This document shows, piece by piece, positions 6,927 through 12,717 of a stretch of 64,000 nt of DNA. Source of the stretch: Pseudomonadota bacterium. Its GTDB lineage: Bacteria; Pseudomonadota; Gammaproteobacteria; Steroidobacterales; Steroidobacteraceae. Where the stretch lies: contig JAFEDS010000037.1 in assembly GCA_018241505.1 (NCBI GenBank), positions 1 through 64,000 of the forward strand. The letters run 5' to 3'. The first letter of the stretch is position 1; each line of letters begins with the position of its first letter. Position numbers and translations under genes: made by a program. A model generated the notes under the pieces. The model worked only from the letters and a program-made list of their open reading frames with translations. It ran no database searches and was not told where the DNA came from.

Positions 6927-7068
6927 GCGGAATGCCGACGCGAGAGCGGCTCCACGCCGCAGCGAAGCAGTCCAGAGCCGAAGCCCCACGCCCGCGTGGG
7001 GCGCGCGCCTCCGCGCGGCTCTGGACGGCGAGAACGGCGTGATACGCTCACCCGCGAACGGCATCCGC
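6927..7068 (+). promoter_or_regulatory. Structured ssDNA-promoter-like element, copy 8
   Basis: Outer stem GCGGAATGCCG (6927-6937) with CGGCATCCGC (7059-7068), one bulge. Inner stem GTCCAGAGCC (6970-6979) with GGCTCTGGAC (7017-7026), 10 perfect pairs. Boxes: TGGACG (7022-7027), 15 bp, TACGCT (7043-7048). It lies upstream of the gene starting at 6906. Confidence 0.75.
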
Positions 7069-7202
7069 TAACCGATGTTGCAGTGAGAGGAACTGCACGG
7101 CCCGATCGGAGGATTGGAAACGCTCAGCTCAATGAGGCCGTCCCTGCGCGTGTGGTCGTGTTTATCGAATCAACATTTCCCTGACTTTTTGCGGGCAAGT
7201 AC

Positions 7203-7242
7203 AGGAGAAGGGGCGGGCTTTCCTGAAGCCTGCGCCCCTCCT
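7203..7242 (-). terminator. Long imperfect hairpin after the 7261-7506 gene
   Basis: AGGAG-GGGGCG-GGCTT pairs with AAGCC-GCGCCCC-TCCT with small bulges. No T-tract. Bases 7069-7202, between element 8 and this hairpin, hold nothing I can name. Confidence 0.4.
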
Positions 7243-7260
7243 GATACCCAGGCACTCGCG

Positions 7261-7506
7261 CTAGAGCAGCTCCCTGCCTTTATGGATTGAAACCAGATGG
7301 GCCGCCATCTGCTCCACATCTCCGTGGAAGCGATCCGCCGTCGGCACATCCCAACGCATAGTGAACCAACGTCCGGCGAGATAGACACCACACAGTGTTG
7401 GGTCAGATGCGTAAGCGTAAGTGAGCCCGTCGACAGTTACAGAGCCGAGATACATCTCGCCCGGCTCGGTCAGAATTGGCTTTCGGCGACGTACAATCTT
7501 TATCAT
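7261..7506 (-). CDS. Hypothetical small protein
   Basis: The 81-residue product starts at the ATG at 7506 with AGGAG 7 nt upstream. A basic start (IKIVRRRKP) is followed by beta-type segments (LGSVTVDGLTYAYAS, GVYLAGRWFTMRW) and a helical tail. No known motif, no signal peptide. It has its own structured element immediately upstream. The family and function are unknown. Confidence 0.6.
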   Translation of the reverse strand: MIKIVRRRKPILTEPGEMYLGSVTVDGLTYAYASDPTLCGVYLAGRWFTMRWDVPTADRFHGDVEQMAAHLVSIHKGRELL

Positions 7507-7529
7507 GGGGAAACTCCTCGAAGTGCCTC

Positions 7530-7680
7530 GGGCGGGATTGCCCGCCCCCCCCCGGCGGCACGCCGCAGTCGAGTTGTCCGGAGCGCCAGCCGGGCCGGGT
7601 CTTCGGCCCGGGCGCGCGTTCCGGCGCGACTCTGGACAACTCGAACGGCGTGCGAAGATGGCGGGGCCAGCAAGACCTCC
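7530..7680 (+). promoter_or_regulatory. Structured ssDNA-promoter-like element, copy 9
   Basis: Inner stem GTTGTCCGGAG (7573-7583) with CTCTGGACAAC (7630-7640), 11 pairs with one G-T wobble. The GTTG/CAAC end is private to this copy. Boxes: TGGACA (7633-7638), 15 bp, GAAGAT (7654-7659). The outer stem is partly replaced by a long C run. It lies upstream of the gene starting at 7506. Confidence 0.7.
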
Positions 7681-7760
7681 TTGAGTTCCGAGGGCGCCGC
7701 TGCTCCAAGGAAGTTTGATCGGATATACAAACTCCCGGGATTCAACGCAACATCACAGGA

Positions 7761-7785
7761 GGCGCCCCGCTGAACGCGGGGCGCC
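7761..7785 (-). terminator. Perfect 10-bp hairpin after the GHKL ATPase gene
   Basis: GGCGCCCCGC pairs with GCGGGGCGCC around a 5-nt loop, 17 nt past the stop codon. No strong T-tract. Confidence 0.5.
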
Positions 7786-7802
7786 GAGGTCGACATTCGC
7801 GA

Positions 7803-9506
7803 TCAGCCCCGCGAGCTTTCCGCTTCACGAATGAGCTTCTCGACTTGGTCGAGGTGCGTCACGACCTCCTTCGGAACCCTCAGTTTTCGTGAATGCAGTT
7901 CGAGTACCCACTTACGCAAACCCCGAAACACCGCCTGATTCAGGACCCCACTGTGCGAGCAGGTTGCGTCGTGATAGCGTGAATAGAACTCCTGATCGTG
8001 AATATGAGAACCAACGTCCGAAGTGTCATGAAGGAACTCATGTACGAGCAAGTTCGCAAGACCGACGAAACCTCCAATGCCCTGGTTCATGAGCTGGATC
8101 TGGCGGCGCTCGACGATCACCTTGGACCGACCGTCTGTCCACGCTTCTGCGACGTCGGAAGCGCCCAGCCAGATGTTTCGATACGGGCTCTTGCGGTCGA
8201 GGATTTCCTGACCCTTCATTGCGCGACTGACGTCGTCAGCCATGAGCCTCAGTGCCGTAAGGGCGGCCAGCTCAGGCTTCGACAACTCTTCGTCTTTGAG
8301 AACATCATATCCCTCCCGAAGTGTTGGAACGGCGTCTCCCAGGTCCTCAATGACGCGCAGCCGACTCATACAATTACTCAACCACGTGGTTCCCTTCGAC
8401 TGCGCCAGCGCGTTAACCAGTGCTCCCTGAAACTCGCGAACCGTCTCAACTCCAAAGCGCTCGAGGGTGAGCGGCGATACGACGAACGCAAGCCTGTTCG
8501 TGTGTGCGCGCTCTCCCATTTGGCTCCCAGCGTCGGCGGTTGTCAGCGGAGCCTGCTGTCGCGGCCCGGTGGCCAGCGAGTCGATGGTGTGCCCGCGACC
8601 CACGATGTCAGTCACGAGCTTCACCGCCTTGATATCGCCATAGTCCATCTCACCGGCGACGAATCGACGCGCGACATTCTGAAGCTCCACTTCCGTCATG
8701 CGGGTCCTCTTGGACTTGATACGATCGTCGGATTTAGCTTGCAGCACCTTCCGGATCCGCTTCCAGACTTCGCATTCCGCGACCAGTACATCGTTGCGTG
8801 CCATGTTGACAGCCAGCCGCACGCCTGGTTTCGTCACCACAGTTCCACCGCAGCCAAATTGATAACCGGGGTAGCGTCTGACCAGCACACCCAAGTTGTA
8901 GACGGCGAGTTGCCCGATATCGGATGTCTTGATCCAGGCGTCGGCCGTCTCGTGATCCCACTTTTCCTGTGCGGCAACCTTGTTGATGCGCTTACCGTTG
9001 AGAGTGACGGGAATCTGTGCATAGAGTGCCAGGTCCGTCAGTTCGCGCTCAAAGGCGGCCAGTGCTGATGTGAGCTGGCGATCGTAGAACTTGCCCTCAA
9101 TGTCTACCCCCTTAACACGTGGCAAACCTTCCTTTAGTCGGTAGTCGATGCCGCGTCTCTTGATGTCTACATCCATCTCGAATGTCTCGGTGCGCCAGAC
9201 CGTGGAGCAGAAAGACCAGAGCTGTCCCCGACCTATCCCGAATTTGCCGTAATCTCGATCTCCCTCTGCGTGCGGGAAGCCGAACACTTCAAACCATTGC
9301 TCGATCTCGGCGCGTGTACGAAAGCCCTTTCCGTCATCCTGAATGCGGATGGTGTTTGCGTCGACAGTGATGTCAACTCGTGTGGCGTGAGCATCAATGG
9401 AGTTCATCACGCATTCCAGCACCGCTTTTCCTAGCGAACCGGCCTGCGCAACTATGAGGCTATAGATGATCTCCGGATGTACGCTGAAGCGACGTGTCTC
9501 GCTCAT
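7803..9506 (-). CDS. GHKL (Hsp90-like) ATPase fused to an HExxH zinc-peptidase-like domain
   Basis: The 567-residue product starts at the ATG at 9506 (GGAG, 7 nt). The N-terminal GHKL ATP site is clear: ECVMNSID (E31, N35), DDGKGF (57-62) and GKFGIGRGQ (about 88-95). The middle is unassigned. Near the C-terminus VHEFLHDTSD gives an HExxH zinc-binding signature (about 489-493), followed by further His residues (GSHIHDQEFYSRYHD) that could complete a metal site. GHKL ATPases fused to nuclease or protease modules occur in bacterial defence and counter-defence systems. I do not know a named family with this pairing. It sits alone behind its own structured element. Confidence 0.75.
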   Translation of the reverse strand: MSETRRFSVHPEIIYSLIVAQAGSLGKAVLECVMNSIDAHATRVDITVDANTIRIQDDGKGFRTRAEIEQWFEVFGFPHAEGDRDYGKFGIGRGQLWSFCSTVWRTETFEMDVDIKRRGIDYRLKEGLPRVKGVDIEGKFYDRQLTSALAAFERELTDLALYAQIPVTLNGKRINKVAAQEKWDHETADAWIKTSDIGQLAVYNLGVLVRRYPGYQFGCGGTVVTKPGVRLAVNMARNDVLVAECEVWKRIRKVLQAKSDDRIKSKRTRMTEVELQNVARRFVAGEMDYGDIKAVKLVTDIVGRGHTIDSLATGPRQQAPLTTADAGSQMGERAHTNRLAFVVSPLTLERFGVETVREFQGALVNALAQSKGTTWLSNCMSRLRVIEDLGDAVPTLREGYDVLKDEELSKPELAALTALRLMADDVSRAMKGQEILDRKSPYRNIWLGASDVAEAWTDGRSKVIVERRQIQLMNQGIGGFVGLANLLVHEFLHDTSDVGSHIHDQEFYSRYHDATCSHSGVLNQAVFRGLRKWVLELHSRKLRVPKEVVTHLDQVEKLIREAESSRG

Positions 9507-9526
9507 GGGATTTCTCCAACTGCGTG

Positions 9527-9672
9527 GGCGGGATTGCCCGCGCCGAAGGGCTCACGCCGCAGTCGAAGCAGTCCGGAGCGTCAGCCGGCCCGTTCCCGGG
9601 CCGGGCGCGCGTACTCGCGCGACTCTGGACTGCGAGAACGGCGTGACACAATGGCGCGGCCAGCAAACCGCC
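9527..9672 (+). promoter_or_regulatory. Structured ssDNA-promoter-like element, copy 10
   Basis: Inner stem GCAGTCCGGAG (9568-9578) with CTCTGGACTGC (9623-9633), 11 pairs with one G-T wobble. Its GCA/TGC end differs from copy 9 but still pairs. Boxes: TGGACT (9626-9631), 15 bp, CACAAT (9647-9652). It lies upstream of the GHKL ATPase gene. Confidence 0.75.
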
Positions 9673-9755
9673 CCTCCCCCCGGGATCAGCCCTCTCAGCA
9701 GGGACTGGTGCGCGATTTCCTGTTGGTTCTGACGCCCCGTCGCTGGCAAACAAAG

Positions 9756-9789
9756 TAGAAAAGCCCGACCGTGCGGAGCACGGTCGGGC
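9756..9789 (-). terminator. Strong terminator after the 9804-10322 gene
   Basis: GCCCGACCGTGC (9763-9774) pairs perfectly with GCACGGTCGGGC (9778-9789) around a 3-nt loop. On the minus strand TTTTCTAC follows. Confidence 0.8.
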
Positions 9790-9803
9790 CTGGCAGTGCC
9801 TGC

Positions 9804-10322
9804 CTATGCAGTCCGAAGGATGGTCTCCAATACTCCGCGAATGCGCGAGTACCCGGCATCCTCCAGTGCCTTGAAAAGCATCATCACTGACGTGGCGTCC
9901 CATTTTTCCGGCACCGAGTAGTCCTCCCACAATGACTGGGCCATGATTTCCGCGAAGTCCATGTTGGTGAACGTTTGCGAACTGTCTTGATAGGCAAGGT
10001 TCGCGATCCCATGCGCCTTCAGATTCCGCACTTCGCACAGGTTATGAAAGAGTGCGAGAACGCAATTGTCGTGGCTCGCATCGATGGGATCGCCGAGATG
10101 ATAAGGCCGCTTGGAGTAGTTTCCTCGGACGAGAGCGTTGAGAAAGATAGTGTTGATGTCTAAAAGATTCGATCCAAATGAAGTCTCGAGAAACCGAATG
10201 CCTTTAATGGTGCGTATAAATACCGTGCATTTCCGCGTATTAGTCGTAGGATCAAATACAATGGAAACACTGGAGTCCTGCGAACGCACCACAGCGCTCG
10301 CTCGCGTAATGAGAGAAGTCAT
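9804..10322 (-). CDS. Hypothetical protein
   Basis: The 172-residue product starts at the ATG at 10322, with only a weak GGA upstream. Its base composition is lower in G+C than its neighbours (for example the stretch for RTIKGIRFLETSF), suggesting separate acquisition. The N-terminal part is beta-rich (SVSIVFDPTTNTRKCTVFI); the C-terminal part is helical (AEIMAQSLWEDY, SVMMLFKALEDAG). No known domain, membrane segment or catalytic motif. It has its own structured element and a strong terminator, so it is a one-gene unit. Confidence 0.65.
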   Translation of the reverse strand: MTSLITRASAVVRSQDSSVSIVFDPTTNTRKCTVFIRTIKGIRFLETSFGSNLLDINTIFLNALVRGNYSKRPYHLGDPIDASHDNCVLALFHNLCEVRNLKAHGIANLAYQDSSQTFTNMDFAEIMAQSLWEDYSVPEKWDATSVMMLFKALEDAGYSRIRGVLETILRTA

Positions 10323-10345
10323 GTTGGTGATCCGTGATGTCTCGA

Positions 10346-10488
10346 GGCGGGATTGCCTCGCGCGCGGAGCGCTCACGCCGCAGTCGAGCAGTCCAGAGCC
10401 GAAGCCTCACGCTCTGCGTGGGGCGCGCCTCGGCGCGGCTCTGGACGGCGAGAACGGCGTGTTAAGATCGAATGACCCGCAATCCCGC
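10346..10488 (+). promoter_or_regulatory. Structured ssDNA-promoter-like element, copy 11
   Basis: Outer arms GGCGGGATTGCC (10346-10357) and GCAATCCCGC (10479-10488). Inner stem GTCCAGAGCC (10391-10400) with GGCTCTGGAC (10437-10446), perfect. Boxes: TGGACG (10442-10447), 15 bp, TAAGAT (10463-10468). It lies upstream of the gene starting at 10322. Confidence 0.75.
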
Positions 10489-10573
10489 ACCGTGCGGGGC
10501 GCTGGAGCGTGCAACACAACAGCAAGGGCGAAGGCTGCACAGACGATTCACCGCCTATGCAGCCATTGACGAT

Positions 10574-11347
10574 TCAGTGGCCGGAGGCGATGTGCCATTC
10601 GCGTTCGGCCCGAGCGTAGAAGTCCAGCGGAAGAGCATGCCCCTGCTCTTCCATCCAAGCTCCGAAGTCCGCGAGCGCAGCCGTGAACCGGTCAGCTCGG
10701 CGCGGCGAGTTACCTTGCCGGGCGAGGCATTCGCGCGTGTATTTGCAGTACTGCGGCTCCAGCTCGATCCCGAGATAGCGGCGCCCTGCTTCCGCCGCGG
10801 CAATAGACGTGCTACCGGACCCGGAGAACGGATCGAGCACCAGGTCGCCGGGGCGTGAAAAGGACTCGATCAGAGGCTTTAAAATCGAGACGTCCTTCTG
10901 GGTCGGATGCACGCGATTCCCGCTGTAATGCCACTCCCGTACGTCTGAGATGGGTTTCTCAGGTTTTGCCGGGCGACCCTTAGCCAAGAGGTAAGCCTGT
11001 TCATGCCGTGACTCCAGAAAGCCGCGGCTGGAAGCGTACGACTTGCGCCAGACCAGATGACCAACCGGGTAAAACCCTGCGCTGCGCCACGACCGAAAGA
11101 ATTCATCCACGTGATTCCAACCATAAAAGGAGATGCAAAACCGGTTCTGCTTGAGGACACGGTATACATCCCCGAATGCGGCGAGCACCGGCTTCAGATC
11201 GTCGTCATTGGCGACTTTCCGGCCGCGGCGGTCGATGTATCGAACGCCATACGGCGGGTCGGTCACGACAAGGTCAATTGACTCGGAGGGAATTTGTGGA
11301 AGCACCTGGGTGCAATCACCCTGAATGATCTGGTTCTCCATCCACAT
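10574..11347 (-). CDS. Orphan beta-class DNA adenine-N6 methyltransferase
   Basis: The 257-residue product begins at the ATG at 11347 (GGGG about 9 nt upstream; a second ATG at 11341 is possible). The catalytic motif DPPYG is at 30-34, before the AdoMet-binding motif DPFSGSGST at 173-181 and GNRVHPTQK at about 144-152. That order defines the beta class, and DPPY points to adenine-N6 rather than cytosine-N4. No restriction endonuclease gene is adjacent. Solitary methyltransferases in leading regions are thought to protect incoming DNA from host restriction; that role is inferred. The upstream region carries only a reduced hairpin form of the structured element. Confidence 0.9.
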   Translation of the reverse strand: MWMENQIIQGDCTQVLPQIPSESIDLVVTDPPYGVRYIDRRGRKVANDDDLKPVLAAFGDVYRVLKQNRFCISFYGWNHVDEFFRSWRSAGFYPVGHLVWRKSYASSRGFLESRHEQAYLLAKGRPAKPEKPISDVREWHYSGNRVHPTQKDVSILKPLIESFSRPGDLVLDPFSGSGSTSIAAAEAGRRYLGIELEPQYCKYTRECLARQGNSPRRADRFTAALADFGAWMEEQGHALPLDFYARAEREWHIASGH

Positions 11348-11370
11348 GGCACGTAACCCCAATGAACACA

Positions 11371-11404
11371 GGCGGCTTGCCTGCAGTCGCAAAGGCAAGC
11401 CGCC
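11371..11404. promoter_or_regulatory. Mini version of the structured element (outer stem only)
   Basis: GGCGGCTTGCC (11371-11381) pairs perfectly with GGCAAGCCGCC (11394-11404) around a 12-nt loop. This corresponds to the outer stem of the family with the whole promoter-like interior missing. It lies 24 bp upstream of the methyltransferase start. Confidence 0.6.
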
Positions 11405-11479
11405 AGCGTTCAAGAGATGCCGTGCTATGTAAGGAAGCCCCGTTCGATATTGGCATGAGCCCGAAGCCAACAAGGCTTT

Positions 11480-11503
11480 GGCGGAGTCGCGTACGTCTCC
11501 GCC
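11480..11503 (-). terminator. Hairpin after the 11545-11766 gene
   Basis: GGCGGAG pairs with CTCCGCC around a 10-nt loop. No T-tract. The rest of 11405-11544 shows no gene. Confidence 0.35.
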
Positions 11504-11544
11504 GCCATAGCAGCGCAGGTTCTGGAGGAACAGCTCGCGATTGT

Positions 11545-11766
11545 CTAGCGCGGTCGCGTTCCACGGACAATCGCGAGAGCGTCTTCGACCAGGACAGTTG
11601 CATCGCGAAACCGATACGCCTGTTCGACGCGCTCACCTTTGGATTGACCGCTGTCTGTATGGGAAAGCCAGTCATCGAAGTGCAGACGTTTCAACCAGAG
11701 CGCTAGCTCCGCTGCCTGCGCTTCTGTTAGATCGACTGTTAATCGGACGATGTTAGCTGTATTCAC
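11545..11766 (-). CDS. DUF7706-like small hypothetical protein
   Basis: The 73-residue product starts with GTG at 11766, chosen because GGAGAG lies 5 nt upstream and because longer readings enter the structured element. The sequence VDLTEAQAAELALWLKRL, then FDDW and later AYRFRDA, resembles short plasmid proteins I recall as DUF7706 (LT-x-EQA-x-x-LA-x-FLKR, then YRF or AYxM). The function is unknown. It has its own structured element upstream. Confidence 0.6.
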   Translation of the reverse strand: MNTANIVRLTVDLTEAQAAELALWLKRLHFDDWLSHTDSGQSKGERVEQAYRFRDATVLVEDALAIVRGTRPR

Positions 11767-11781
11767 GGCAGCTCTCCATTT

Positions 11782-11930
11782 GGGCGGGATTGCCCGCGTT
11801 GCCGAAGACACGCCGCAGTCGAGTTGTCCGGAGCGTCAGCCGGCCGGCTCCTCCGGCCGGGCGCGCGTCTCTCGCGCGACTCTGGACAGCGAGAACGGCG
11901 TGGTAGGATTGCGCGGGCAGGCAGGCCGCC
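11782..11930 (+). promoter_or_regulatory. Structured ssDNA-promoter-like element, copy 13
   Basis: Inner stem TGTCCGGAG (11825-11833) with CTCTGGACA (11880-11888), one G-T wobble. Middle stem CACGCCG with CGGCGTG. Hairpins CCGGCCGG/CCGGCCGG and CGCGCG/CGCGCG. Boxes: TGGACA (11883-11888), 15 bp, TAGGAT (11904-11909). It lies upstream of the gene starting at 11766 and is the last copy before the transfer genes. Confidence 0.8.
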
Positions 11931-12033
11931 TTCCTTTGGAGGTGCCTCCCATCGCTCTTACCGCTGATCAGCCGGGCCAAACATTAAGGCCCTGCGGTCC
12001 ACTGAGCGACGTGGGGCTGGGTGTCACTCCTGC

Positions 12034-12711
12034 TCATTCCGGCGTCCTTGCGGGTGCTGGCGCCGTCGAGCGCTTCTCCTCCAGTTGATCCATCACACGT
12101 CTGGCTTGTTGGGCGGCGCCTGGCGGCAGCGGCGCGGGCTCGAATCGTTCAAATGCAAGAGCCAACCCTTCGCGGGCAAGCCGCATAAACACCTCCCGAC
12201 GCTCGGGATCCTTGATCCGGGCGTCGCCCGTCTTCTTGAACGCATCCAGCACCCAGAAGAATGGCAGGAGATCCGGTTGATTAACGACAGCATCTCGGCG
12301 CGAAATCGTCGGGTCTTTCAGCGTGCGGGCTCCGAAAGCGCGGCGATCAAACTCATCGAGGCGCTCCACGACCCAATGCGGACGCGGTGTGTCGTATTGC
12401 CGGGTGGCGACCACGACCCCATTCACCTGCTTGCGGGCAACGACGGAGACGGGATCCAGGTTGTTCTCCCGAATGCCGATAATTTCGCCCAGCTTCGGCT
12501 TTGTCTTCGATTCTGCGAAGGCACGCTCGAGCCCCTTACCCCACAGCGTCTGCGGGCCGTGTTCGGTCTTGAGTGTGACGAAATAGGAAGGGGGTCCCTT
12601 CGAGTGAAACTCATAGTTCGCCCTGGCATGCTCGAGAAGTTGACCGACATAGAGTCGATCCTCGCGTGGTCTCGGGGGCTCGCCGGCATGGTGAGGGTCA
12701 CGATTTGCCAT
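12034..12711 (-). CDS. TraI-C-terminal-like conjugation accessory protein
   Basis: The 225-residue product starts at 12711, 6 bp after the stop of the next gene upstream, so the two are cotranscribed. Residues about 20-95 (YFVTLKTEHG, TLWGKGLERAFAESK, then a GE-I-G segment) match the second domain of the neighbouring 12718-13998 product: same YxVxLxT, LWGKxLERA and SK-x-(K/Q)PK pattern. I associate this module with the C-terminal parts of TraI-type relaxases and TraC primases. The C-terminal half is unassigned, with a proline/alanine-rich tail. No relaxase or primase catalytic motif is present. It may bind the transferred DNA or the relaxosome; that is inference. Confidence 0.65.
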   Translation of the reverse strand: MANRDPHHAGEPPRPREDRLYVGQLLEHARANYEFHSKGPPSYFVTLKTEHGPQTLWGKGLERAFAESKTKPKLGEIIGIRENNLDPVSVVARKQVNGVVVATRQYDTPRPHWVVERLDEFDRRAFGARTLKDPTISRRDAVVNQPDLLPFFWVLDAFKKTGDARIKDPERREVFMRLAREGLALAFERFEPAPLPPGAAQQARRVMDQLEEKRSTAPAPARTPE

Positions 12712-12717
12712 ACGTGC

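Noticed and set aside
1083-11930. CRISPR array or REP/BIME interpretation of the repeated elements
   Set aside because: Repeats are 130-180 bp, spaced by whole genes, and vary by compensatory change; CRISPR repeats are short and identical, and REP sequences are not tied to start codons.
1083-11930. Riboswitch interpretation in minus-strand mRNA
   Set aside because: G-T wobbles fall on the + strand and would be A-C in the mRNA; promoter-like boxes also read on the + strand. It is not excluded for the GIY-YIG hairpin.
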